From Nocardiopsis kunsanensis DSM 44524 (GTDB taxonomy: Bacteria; Actinomycetota; Actinomycetes; Streptosporangiales; Streptosporangiaceae): 64,000 nt of DNA. A program made the translations under genes and the position numbers. The stretch's first letter is position 1; each line of letters opens with the position of its first letter. The notes under the pieces are model-generated. The model had not been told where the DNA came from and ran no database searches. It worked only from the letters and a program-made list of their open reading frames with translations. The stretch is from the NCBI RefSeq assembly GCF_000340965.1, contig NZ_ANAY01000016.1, positions 88,797-152,796 on the forward strand, given 5' to 3'. Shown piece by piece: positions 44,749 to 52,216 of this stretch.

Positions 44749-46308
44749 ATGCTCAACCTGTCCGTCGTGCTCGAGGACGGCGCACGCAACGTCCCCGAGA
44801 AGGAATGCCTGGTCTTCGGCGACCTGCGCCTGAACTACGCGTTCACGAACGCGATCACCAACCAGGTCGCCAACCTGCTGGTCTCCCGCGGTGTCCGCCC
44901 CGGCGACCGGGTGGCCCTGGCCAGCCCGAACCTTCCCTACTTCCCGTTCGTCTACTACGGCGCCCTGAAGGCCGGCGCGATCGTCGTGCCGCTCAACGTG
45001 CTCCTGACCCCCCGCGAGATCGCCTACCACTTGGAGGACTCCGGCGCCAAGGCGCTCTTCTCCTTCACCGGATCGCCGGAGCTGCCGCTGGGCGAGTACG
45101 CGTTCGAGGCCTTCCAGCAGGTCGACACCTGCGAGACCTACATCGATCTGCCGGCCTCCCCCGGTGCCACCGAGTCCACGATCGAGGGCGCCGAGACCCT
45201 GTGGAAGGCCGTCGAAAGCATGCCCGCGGAATTCGAGAGCGTGCGCACCGAGGCCGACGACACCGCTGTCATCATCTACACCAGCGGCACCACCGGCCGC
45301 CCCAAGGGCGCCGAGCTCTCGCACCACAACCTCATGATGAACGCCGTCGGGTCCGCGAACCTGGTCAACGCGCACCCGGACGGACGCGACGTGGCGCTGG
45401 CGGTGCTGCCGCTCTTCCACATCTTCGGGCAGACGGTGATGCTCAACGCCGCCCTGTACCGCCGGGCGACCATGGTGCTCATGCCGCGTTTCGACGGCAA
45501 CGAGGCCCTCAGACTCATGGAGAAGGAGAGCGTGACCAGCTTCGCCGGTGTGCCCACCATGTACTGGGGCCTGCTCAACGCCGTGAAGGAGGCAGAGCCG
45601 AACACCTACGGTCTGGAAGGCATCGCGGACAACCTCGTCGACGCGGTCTCGGGCGGCGCAGCCCTTCCCGCCCAGCTCGCCGAGGACTTCACCGAGACCT
45701 TCGGGGTCGGCATCAAGGAGGGGTACGGCCTCTCGGAGACCTCCCCCGTCGTCTCGTTCAACAACCCCAAGGTCAAGGCCAAGACCGGTTCCATCGGCCG
45801 CCCCGTCTGGGGTGTGGAGATCAAGCTCATCGACGGCGACTGGAACGAGCAGGACGAGGTCGGTGAGATCGCGGTGCGCGGCCACTGCGTGATGAAGGGT
45901 TACCACAACCGTCCCGAGACCAACGCCGAGATCATCAAGGACGGCTGGTTCCGCACCGGCGACATCGCGCGCCGCGACGAGGAGGGGTTCTACTTCATCG
46001 TCGACCGCTCCAAGGACATGATCATCCGTGGCGGCTACAACGTCTACCCGCGGGAGATCGAGGAGGTCCTCATGACCCACGAGGCGGTCAGCCTGGCCGC
46101 CGTCATCGGTGTCCCCCACCAGACCCACGGCGAGGAGGTCAAGGCGTTCGTGATCCGCCGGCCCGGGGTCTCCATCGAGGCCGACGAGCTGGTGGCGTGG
46201 GCGAAGGAGCGCCTGGCCGGCTACAAGTACCCGCGGGAGATCGAGTTCCGGGACGAACTGCCGATGACCTCCACCGGCAAGATCCTCAAGCGCGAACTCC
46301 GCAACTGA
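44749..46308 (+). CDS. AMP-dependent acyl-CoA ligase
   Basis: A 519-residue adenylate-forming enzyme; the ATG at 44749 follows GGGAGG. IIYTSGTTGRPKG (~177) is the P-loop, GYGLSETSPVVS (~325) the A5 motif, GWFRTGDIA and KDMIIRGGYNVYP the hinge, and GKILKREL near the C-terminus holds the adenylation Lys. It activates a carboxylic acid, most likely a long-chain fatty acid, to the acyl-CoA. The length fits long-chain fatty-acid-CoA ligases of the FadD type. It converges on the ABC permease gene with a terminator between. Confidence 0.92.
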   Translation: MLNLSVVLEDGARNVPEKECLVFGDLRLNYAFTNAITNQVANLLVSRGVRPGDRVALASPNLPYFPFVYYGALKAGAIVVPLNVLLTPREIAYHLEDSGAKALFSFTGSPELPLGEYAFEAFQQVDTCETYIDLPASPGATESTIEGAETLWKAVESMPAEFESVRTEADDTAVIIYTSGTTGRPKGAELSHHNLMMNAVGSANLVNAHPDGRDVALAVLPLFHIFGQTVMLNAALYRRATMVLMPRFDGNEALRLMEKESVTSFAGVPTMYWGLLNAVKEAEPNTYGLEGIADNLVDAVSGGAALPAQLAEDFTETFGVGIKEGYGLSETSPVVSFNNPKVKAKTGSIGRPVWGVEIKLIDGDWNEQDEVGEIAVRGHCVMKGYHNRPETNAEIIKDGWFRTGDIARRDEEGFYFIVDRSKDMIIRGGYNVYPREIEEVLMTHEAVSLAAVIGVPHQTHGEEVKAFVIRRPGVSIEADELVAWAKERLAGYKYPREIEFRDELPMTSTGKILKRELRN

Positions 46309-46322
46309 CCGGAGCTCCGCTA

Positions 46323-46362
46323 CGGGCCCGCCCGCGTGTACTTCCCCGCACGGGCGGGCCCG
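46323..46362. terminator. Bidirectional terminator
   Basis: CGGGCCCGCCCG and CGGGCGGGCCCG form a perfect 12-bp stem around 16 bases between the acyl-CoA ligase gene and the convergent permease gene. Confidence 0.75.
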
Positions 46363-46365
46363 GGC

Positions 46366-47265
46366 TCATCCCTTGACCGCTCCCTGCACCAGACCGGCGG
46401 CCAGGTAGCGCTGGACGAGGACGAAGAAGACCATCACCGGGATCGTGATGATCGTGGAGGCCGCCATGACGTGGCCCCACTCGTTGGCGTACTGGCCGAA
46501 GAACTGGCGCAACCCCACGGCGACCGTGTACTTGTCGCTCTGCTGCATGAAGGTCAGCGCCAGCACGAACTCGTTCCAGGCCACGATGAAGGAGAAGATC
46601 GCGGTGGCCACGAGGCCGGGTGCAACGAGGGGGAAGAGCACCTTCCAGAACATGACCGGCCACGAAGCGCCGTCGATGTAGGCGGCTTCCTCCACCTCCA
46701 CGGGTACTGCGGCCACGAACCCGCGCATCATCCACACCGCCAGCGGCAGCGACAGCGCCACGTAGACGATGCCCAGCCCCAGGAGGGTGTTGAGGAGCTG
46801 CAGGTCGCGCACCTGCAGGAACAGCGGGATGACCAGCGCCTCCAACGGCACCATCTGCACGATGAGGATCATGACCAGCACCGAGGTGCGGAACTTGAAC
46901 CGGAACCGTGCCACCGCCACCGACGCCAGCAGGGCCAGAACGCACGCACCGGCCACGGTGATACCGGCGACGGACAGGGAGTTGACCAGGTAGGTCGTGA
47001 AGTTGCCCTCGATGAGGACGTGGACGAAGTTGTCCAGTGAGGGGTTGGTGGGCAGCAGTGCCCCGGTGCCCGAGGTGGCGCTGTCGGAGAAGGCACTGAC
47101 AACCATGAAATAGACGGGAAAGAGCGTGAACAGCAGCAGAGCGCTCACGGCCAGGCACTTGCCGAGCAGGCGCCACATCCGCGACGCCTCGCCCCGTAGG
47201 CGGGCCCGGTGTACCTGGCTCTCCCATGGGGTGGGCTCCGATATCGGTGCGGTGCGCGTGCTCAA
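46366..47265 (-). CDS. Carbohydrate ABC transporter permease (MalG-like)
   Basis: A 299-residue permease with six hydrophobic segments and the EAA loop EEAAYIDGASWPVMFWKVLFP (split over ~200-220), where the ATPase docks. It matches the MalG/CUT1 subfamily that imports oligosaccharides or polyols. The partner permease gene lies 508 bases upstream on the same strand, with a plus-strand gene between them. No ATPase gene is in the cluster, so a shared MsiK-type ATPase encoded elsewhere is likely. The substrate is not determined by sequence. Confidence 0.92.
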   Translation of the reverse strand: MSTRTAPISEPTPWESQVHRARLRGEASRMWRLLGKCLAVSALLLFTLFPVYFMVVSAFSDSATSGTGALLPTNPSLDNFVHVLIEGNFTTYLVNSLSVAGITVAGACVLALLASVAVARFRFKFRTSVLVMILIVQMVPLEALVIPLFLQVRDLQLLNTLLGLGIVYVALSLPLAVWMMRGFVAAVPVEVEEAAYIDGASWPVMFWKVLFPLVAPGLVATAIFSFIVAWNEFVLALTFMQQSDKYTVAVGLRQFFGQYANEWGHVMAASTIITIPVMVFFVLVQRYLAAGLVQGAVKG

Positions 47266-47322
47266 CGGGTCTCCTCGTGGACGCGGCGCCCGGCGGGCGC
47301 GGACTGTCGTGCGGGCGGAACA

Positions 47323-47350
47323 TGGACATTCGGGCTCGATGCCCTAGAAT
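47323..47350 (+). promoter_or_regulatory. Sigma-70-type promoter for the 95-residue gene
   Basis: TGGACA (47323-47328), a 16-base spacer and TAGAAT (47345-47350) on the plus strand, about 70 bases before the GTG at 47418. It is one of the clearest promoters in the window and points away from the malG-like gene. Confidence 0.6.
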
Positions 47351-47417
47351 CCGGCGAAGTCCGGGGCCGCCGTCCGGTGGGCCCCACACGAGTACGGCGG
47401 ACGAAGGGCGGCCAGGC

Positions 47418-47705
47418 GTGTACGAGCTCGACGGGCCCTCCCCCACGGAGGTCGTCATCAGTTGGCTGCCGCACGACGCCCGGTTCCGGGAGAGCGCGGT
47501 GTGGCACGCGATGGCCGACCCGACCGGCCGGCGCCTGTACGCGTACGTGCACAACCTCGTCAACCAGTCCAACGACGACGGCCGCCCGCTGAGCGCCTTC
47601 GACCTGCGCACCATGGGCGCGGTGCGGGAGGACCTGGACCGGCGTTCCCTGGCCTCGGTGGACTGGCGCCGCGTGCGCGACGAACTCGCCGGCCCCTCGC
47701 GCTGA
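47418..47705 (+). CDS. Uncharacterised 95-residue protein encoded antisense within the sugar ABC operon
   Basis: The product begins VYELDGPSPTEVVISWLPHDARFRESAVWHAMADPT, then YAYVHNLVNQSNDDGRPLSAFDLRTMGAVREDLDRRSL. Nearly every codon ends in G or C, strong support for coding; the opposite strand in this stretch reads as Arg/Pro/Gly shadow. It is soluble and mixed alpha/beta with no cysteines. A good promoter lies upstream, though the ribosome-binding site (GGCGGCCAGGC) is weak. It sits between the two permease genes on the opposite strand, so transcription from the ABC promoter runs through it in antisense. The function is unknown. Confidence 0.72.
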   Translation: MYELDGPSPTEVVISWLPHDARFRESAVWHAMADPTGRRLYAYVHNLVNQSNDDGRPLSAFDLRTMGAVREDLDRRSLASVDWRRVRDELAGPSR

Positions 47706-47773
47706 CCGGGCGGCCCCGTGCACCGCACCACCCCTCCTGCCCGCCGACCGGTGCCGGGGCGTGGCCGCCGCCT

Positions 47774-48769
47774 TCACAGTTCGTCGTCCTTGAACAGCGA
47801 CCGCAGGTACACGATCGTGATGGCCAGCAACAACAGGGTGAGGATGACCGCGACGGCCGAACCCGTCCCGTAGTCGTTGTTGCCGAAGGAACTGATGTAG
47901 GCCCACACCCCCAGGTTGAGCACGTCGGACCCGCTGACGTCACCGCCGGGCATCAGGTAGATCTGCGCGAACACCTTGAAGTCCCAGATGGTGGACAGGA
48001 TGGTGACCACCGCGAAGACCGGGCGCAGCACCGGGAAGGTCACGTGCCAGAAGCGTTTCCAGGGGCCGGCACCGTCGATGAGTGCGGCCTCCTGCAGTTC
48101 CTTGGGCACGGTCAGCAGACCTGCCAGCACCGTGACGGCGACGAACGGGAAACCGCTGTGCACGATGTTGAGTGTGACGATCGCGTAGAACCAGAACCGG
48201 TCGGCGAACCAGTTGTGGCCTTCCTGGCCGATCACACCGAGGTTCATGAGGGCCTGGGCGACCACACCCTGGTCGACGTCGAAGATCCAGATCCACACGT
48301 AGGTGCCGCTGACCACCGGCATGGCCCAGGCGACCATGATGCAGGAAATCACGATCACCCGCGGGACCACCCGGAGGTTGACCAGCAGGAGCGCCACCAG
48401 GGTGCCCAGCACGACCGTGGTCACGACCGCGACGACCGCGAACACCACGGTGTTCAGCAGCACCACGTTCCACAGGTACGGGTCGGTGAGCAGGTCGACG
48501 TAGTTGTCGAACCCGATGAACTCCGACCGGCCGGAGACCAGTTCGCGCAGGCCGTACTCCCGTGTGGACAGCCATACGATCCTGCCCAGCGGGAAGAGCA
48601 GGAGCGCCCCGATGACGAACAAGGGCGGGGCCAGGAGCAGCCACGGCAGCGCAGTACGGCGTCCGCGCATACTCATCAACGTGCGGGGACGCCGGGAGAC
48701 AGTGCCTCCGGGCGTCCCCTTCGCACCCTGCTTCGGCCCACCGGGTCGTGTGGAGACCGGTGTACCCAC
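47774..48769 (-). CDS. Carbohydrate ABC transporter permease (MalF-like)
   Basis: A 331-residue permease starting with GTG at 48769, three bases after the stop of the binding-protein gene. An early helix (LLLAPPLFVIGALLLFPLG) is followed by further hydrophobic segments and the EAA loop EAALIDGAGPWKRFWHVTFPV (~250-270). It is the MalF-type partner of the permease at 46366-47265 in a CUT1 importer. A short basic N-terminal extension precedes the first helix. Confidence 0.92.
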   Translation of the reverse strand: MGTPVSTRPGGPKQGAKGTPGGTVSRRPRTLMSMRGRRTALPWLLLAPPLFVIGALLLFPLGRIVWLSTREYGLRELVSGRSEFIGFDNYVDLLTDPYLWNVVLLNTVVFAVVAVVTTVVLGTLVALLLVNLRVVPRVIVISCIMVAWAMPVVSGTYVWIWIFDVDQGVVAQALMNLGVIGQEGHNWFADRFWFYAIVTLNIVHSGFPFVAVTVLAGLLTVPKELQEAALIDGAGPWKRFWHVTFPVLRPVFAVVTILSTIWDFKVFAQIYLMPGGDVSGSDVLNLGVWAYISSFGNNDYGTGSAVAVILTLLLLAITIVYLRSLFKDDEL

Positions 48770-48772
48770 GTG

Positions 48773-50071
48773 TTAACCCCCGTTGAGGATGCGCTCGATG
48801 TCGTCGGCGGCGCTCTCGGTGGCCTCATCGACGGTCGCGTTGCCGTTGAGGATGTCCTGCTGCATACCGACGATGATGTTCTCGGACTCGACCTGGCCCC
48901 ACTCGGGCGTGGCCGGGGTGGCGCGGCCCGCTTCGTCCAACTGGACCGCGAAGGGCTGGACCGTGGGGTCCTCCGACTCCACGTACTCCTGGAGTTCGTC
49001 GACACCGCCCGGGAAGAACCCGGTCTCGTCGGCCCACCGCACGGACCATTCGGGGGAGGTGAGGTGCTCGACGTAGGCGACCCCGGCCGCCTCGTTTCCG
49101 GTGTCCTCGAAGACGGAGAGGTTGGATCCTCCGGCGAAGGAGTCGGTGTAGCCCTCCTCCTGTCCGGGGATCGGGAAGACGCCGATGTTGCCCTCGAGGT
49201 CGGGGTTGTTCTCCACGATCGCCTTCGGGTTGGCGTTGCCGAGGAGCGCCATGATGGTGTCCCCGTCGGAGAAGGACTCCATGACGTCGATCTCGTTCCA
49301 GTTCACGGCGCCGGTTGTGGACAGGTCGTCCTCCAGGGCGAGGCCGGTGAAGAACTGCAGCCCCTCGCGGGCACCGTCACTGTCGATCTCCGAGACCCAG
49401 GTGCCGTCGTCCTGCTCGACCGCGATCTCGGCGCCGCCGCCCCAGATCCACGGCATGACCGAGTACTGGGCGTCACCGGGCACCGGGAAAGCGATCATGT
49501 CCTCCTCGGCCTCGGCCAGGTCGAGGGCGGTCCGGCGCATCTCCTCCCAGTTCTCGGGTTCCTCGGCCCCGTGCTCCTCGAACACGTCGGTGCGGTAGAC
49601 CATCGACCGGACCGCCGCGTACCAGGGCACCGAGTACACGGCGTCGTCGATCCTGCCCATCTCGAGCATCTCCTCGTTGTAGGCGGAGAGGTCGTCGATG
49701 GACGGGGCCACGTCGTGCAGGGCGCCGGCGTCGGAGAAGTCCGGGACGAACGTGGTGCCCAGCTCCACGACGTCGGGCATGGTGTCACCGGCCATGGAGG
49801 TGGTGATCTTGTCCTGGGCGTCGGCCCAGGGGACGAACTCCACCTCGACGTCCACACCGTGTTCCTCGGTGAAGGCCTCGTTGGCCTCCTCGAAGAAGCC
49901 GGTCGCGTCGGGGTTGGTGCCCTCCATGATCCACACGGTGAGGGTGTCGGTCGCGGAGATGTCACCCCCGCCGTCGTCGCCGCCACCGTCGCCGCACGCG
50001 GTGACGGCCAGAACGAGGGCGAGTGCGGCCGCGGGGAGGGGTGCGTGGGTGAGTAGTGGTCTGCGAGCCAT
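48773..50071 (-). CDS. Carbohydrate ABC transporter substrate-binding lipoprotein
   Basis: A 432-residue solute-binding protein; the ATG at 50071 is preceded by GGGAGG. The signal peptide ends in the lipobox LAVTAC, followed by an Asp/Gly-rich tether. The mature part opens TLTVWIMEGTNPDATGFFEEAN and includes PDVVELGTT, VPWYAAVRSMVYRTDVF and WIWGGGAEI, the pattern of family 1 sugar-binding proteins. It leads the operon binding protein-MalF-MalG. The promoter and operator-like repeats upstream imply induction by a substrate through a repressor not encoded here. Confidence 0.93.
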   Translation of the reverse strand: MARRPLLTHAPLPAAALALVLAVTACGDGGGDDGGGDISATDTLTVWIMEGTNPDATGFFEEANEAFTEEHGVDVEVEFVPWADAQDKITTSMAGDTMPDVVELGTTFVPDFSDAGALHDVAPSIDDLSAYNEEMLEMGRIDDAVYSVPWYAAVRSMVYRTDVFEEHGAEEPENWEEMRRTALDLAEAEEDMIAFPVPGDAQYSVMPWIWGGGAEIAVEQDDGTWVSEIDSDGAREGLQFFTGLALEDDLSTTGAVNWNEIDVMESFSDGDTIMALLGNANPKAIVENNPDLEGNIGVFPIPGQEEGYTDSFAGGSNLSVFEDTGNEAAGVAYVEHLTSPEWSVRWADETGFFPGGVDELQEYVESEDPTVQPFAVQLDEAGRATPATPEWGQVESENIIVGMQQDILNGNATVDEATESAADDIERILNGG

Positions 50072-50111
50072 CGGCGCGCCTCCCGTTCCTGTCGAGGTCC
50101 CCAAAGGGTTG

Positions 50112-50124
50112 GTAGGAAACCTAC
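50112..50124. promoter_or_regulatory. Palindrome over the -10 of the sugar ABC promoter
   Basis: GTAGG-AAA-CCTAC, a perfect inverted repeat that coincides with the -10 element (50118-50123) of the minus-strand promoter. Confidence 0.5.
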
Positions 50125-50146
50125 GTAAGGAACGCCACGTTGTGAA
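50118..50146 (-). promoter_or_regulatory. Promoter of the sugar ABC operon
   Basis: On the minus strand, TTCACA (50146-50141), a 17-base spacer, TAGGTT (50123-50118). Transcription would start near 50111, about 40 bases before the binding-protein start. Confidence 0.6.
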
Positions 50147-50166
50147 GTAAACAACTCGACGTTGTG
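50137..50166. repeat. Direct repeat ACGTTGTG at the ABC promoter
   Basis: ACGTTGTG occurs at 50137-50144, overlapping the -35, and at 50159-50166, exactly 22 bases apart (two helical turns), as for cooperative binding on one face of the DNA. Confidence 0.45.
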
Positions 50167-50242
50167 TCTGAGCTGTTAGGACCCGAGAGTGTTGTGCCCG
50201 CCCCGGGCCCGGTCCCCGACCCTCCGCCTCCGACGCGGGATC

Positions 50243-50728
50243 TCACTCACCGACCCTGCTCACCTGGCGCAACGTCGAGACGAGTTCGGCCTGTTTGTAC
50301 ACGGCGAGGCCGATCGCGGCGCAGAAGGCCGCGAGCATGTGTGCGTAGACCATGGGGTCGCCCCGGGTGAACCGTTCGGCGATCTCCTCCTCCCCCAGGG
50401 AGTGCGCCTCCCAAGCGGTGGAGACGGCGAACTCCAGTTCCGGGGGCAGCATCTCGGCGACGGTGCGGGCCACGGCCTCGCGCGAGTCGGCCGGTTTCCA
50501 CATGACACCGGTCTCCTGGACCCGCCGGCTGAGGAAGGCGGCGAGCACCTTCAGTTCCGAGACGATCGCGTCGGCGTGGTCGGCGGCCGGGGGGATCACC
50601 CGGTCCAGCTTCTCGCGGTCGTGCTCGGCGTAGGCCGCGACGAGGTCGACGGCCGTTCTCCTGACCTGTTCGGGCGGTTCGGATCCTTCGTTCCGGTCGC
50701 CGGACGGGGCGCTGTCGTCTGCGGACAC
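50243..50728 (-). CDS. tmsC: TmsC-like protein of the 10-methyl fatty acid operon
   Basis: A 161-residue protein if the GTG at 50728 (with AAGGGA upstream) is used; an ATG pair at 50773/50770 would lengthen it by 14-15 residues. The N-terminus is polar and disordered; the rest is helical, with RTAVDLVAAYAEHDREKLDRVI and a hydrophobic C-terminal segment MVYAHMLAAFCAAIGLAVYK. It follows the methyltransferase on the same strand, the position of tmsC in characterised tms operons. The function of TmsC is not established. The assignment rests on position rather than recognisable motifs. Confidence 0.6.
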   Translation of the reverse strand: MSADDSAPSGDRNEGSEPPEQVRRTAVDLVAAYAEHDREKLDRVIPPAADHADAIVSELKVLAAFLSRRVQETGVMWKPADSREAVARTVAEMLPPELEFAVSTAWEAHSLGEEEIAERFTRGDPMVYAHMLAAFCAAIGLAVYKQAELVSTLRQVSRVGE

Positions 50729-50859
50729 GGTGGGTCCCTTCGGGGTGCTGGACAGTGGGGCCGGGTCCATCATGCCGCCTGCGGGGGGCGGTGCGGACGG
50801 CACGGCGCCGGCGTCACCGCAGGGCGAACGCCCCGGGGACGCCGGCTGGGGCCGCGGGA

Positions 50860-52146
50860 TCAGAACTCCGGGCGCAGCGGCATCCGGCTGTCGGTGCCGT
50901 CGAGCTTCGTACCGAGGATCTGGTGGAGCTGCACGACGTCCTTCTCGAAGCCGAGCACGCACCCGGCCATGTACAGGCGCCAGAGCCGTGCCGTACCTTC
51001 CCCGACCTCGGCGACCGCCTCGCCCCAGTGGCGTTCGAGGTTGGCCCCCCAGTGGCGCAGGGTCAGGGCGTAGTGTTCACGCAGGTTCTCCTGGTGGCGG
51101 ATCTCGAAACCCGCGTCGTTCATCGACATCTGGAGCTCGGCGGGTCCCTCCAGCTGCCCGTCGGGGAACACGTACCGGTTGATGACCCCGTTGGGCCTCA
51201 TACGCGGCAGATCGTTGCGCGGACGGGTGATGCAGTGGTTGAGAAGCCGTCCGCCCGGAACGAGCTTGTCGTACAGGGAGACGAAATAGGTGTCGAGGTT
51301 CTTCGCGCCCACGTGTTCGGTGAGCCCGATCGAACTGATCCGGTCGAAGGTGCCGTCGGGCACGTCCCGGTAGTCCATGTGGCGGACCTCGGCCAGGTCG
51401 CCCAGCCCCTCCTGCGCGATGCGCTTGGAGGCCCACTCGGCCTGTTCCTTGGAAAGCGTCACACCGAGCGCCTTCACACCGTGCTCGCGGGCGGCGTGCA
51501 GCACCATGCCGCCCCAGCCGCAGCCCACGTCGAGCAGGCGCATGCCCTTGCGCAGCTCGAGCTTACGGGCGACCAGCTCGTACTTGCGTTCCTGCGCGCT
51601 CTCCAGGGCCCCGTCGTCCTCACCGACCCGGTCGAGGCGGCCGTCCCCGTCGTCGAAGACCGCGCACGTGTAGGTCATGCTCGGTCCCAGGACCATCTCG
51701 TAGAAACGGTTGGAGATGTCGTAGTGGTGGTGGATCACCTCGGCGTCGCGCCGGCGCGAGTGGCGCCACCCCATGCTCGCGAGCCTGCCCCGGCCGGCCT
51801 CCTGCGGCGGCGGGGCGACCCGGTTGACGAACTTGACCCAGCCCACGGACCTGACGATGGCCGCCACGTCGGCCAGGGACAGGTTGTTGTCCTCGGCCAG
51901 GGCGAAGTCGGACACGGTACTCAGAGCGGTGTACATGTCGCCCTCGAGATCGAGGTGCCCGGAGACGTAGGCACGGGTCAGGCCGACCGCGTTCGGCGAC
52001 TGGGCGAAGTAGTTGACCGCGACGGGGGTACGCACGTGCAGAGCGATCCCGCTGTCGGGGTCCCCGGCTCTGCTCCCGTCGTAGGCGGTGAATCGGATGG
52101 GTGCGTCGGGTCCGACGACACGTTCGAAGATCTCGGCAAGCCGCAT
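50860..52146 (-). CDS. tmsB: Cyclopropane-fatty-acid-synthase-like methyltransferase (TmsB-like)
   Basis: A 428-residue SAM-dependent methyltransferase; the ATG at 52146 has GAGAGGA upstream. RLLDVGCGWGGM (~204-215) binds SAM, HHHYDISNRFYEMVLGPSMTYT is the lipid-methyltransferase signature, and SIGLTEHVG and YVFPDGQL match cyclopropane synthase-type enzymes. In the tms pathway the enzyme methylenates the double bond of an oleoyl phospholipid at C10. It follows the FAD-dependent oxidoreductase, the tmsA-tmsB order. The product is expected to be a 10-methylene precursor of 10-methyl fatty acids. Confidence 0.87.
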   Translation of the reverse strand: MRLAEIFERVVGPDAPIRFTAYDGSRAGDPDSGIALHVRTPVAVNYFAQSPNAVGLTRAYVSGHLDLEGDMYTALSTVSDFALAEDNNLSLADVAAIVRSVGWVKFVNRVAPPPQEAGRGRLASMGWRHSRRRDAEVIHHHYDISNRFYEMVLGPSMTYTCAVFDDGDGRLDRVGEDDGALESAQERKYELVARKLELRKGMRLLDVGCGWGGMVLHAAREHGVKALGVTLSKEQAEWASKRIAQEGLGDLAEVRHMDYRDVPDGTFDRISSIGLTEHVGAKNLDTYFVSLYDKLVPGGRLLNHCITRPRNDLPRMRPNGVINRYVFPDGQLEGPAELQMSMNDAGFEIRHQENLREHYALTLRHWGANLERHWGEAVAEVGEGTARLWRLYMAGCVLGFEKDVVQLHQILGTKLDGTDSRMPLRPEF

Positions 52147-52216
52147 GTTGCAGTCCTCTCCTCTCGAAGGATGCGGCCCATGGGCAAGGGTCGCTTCCCG
52201 GTGCTCCTGTCCCGTC

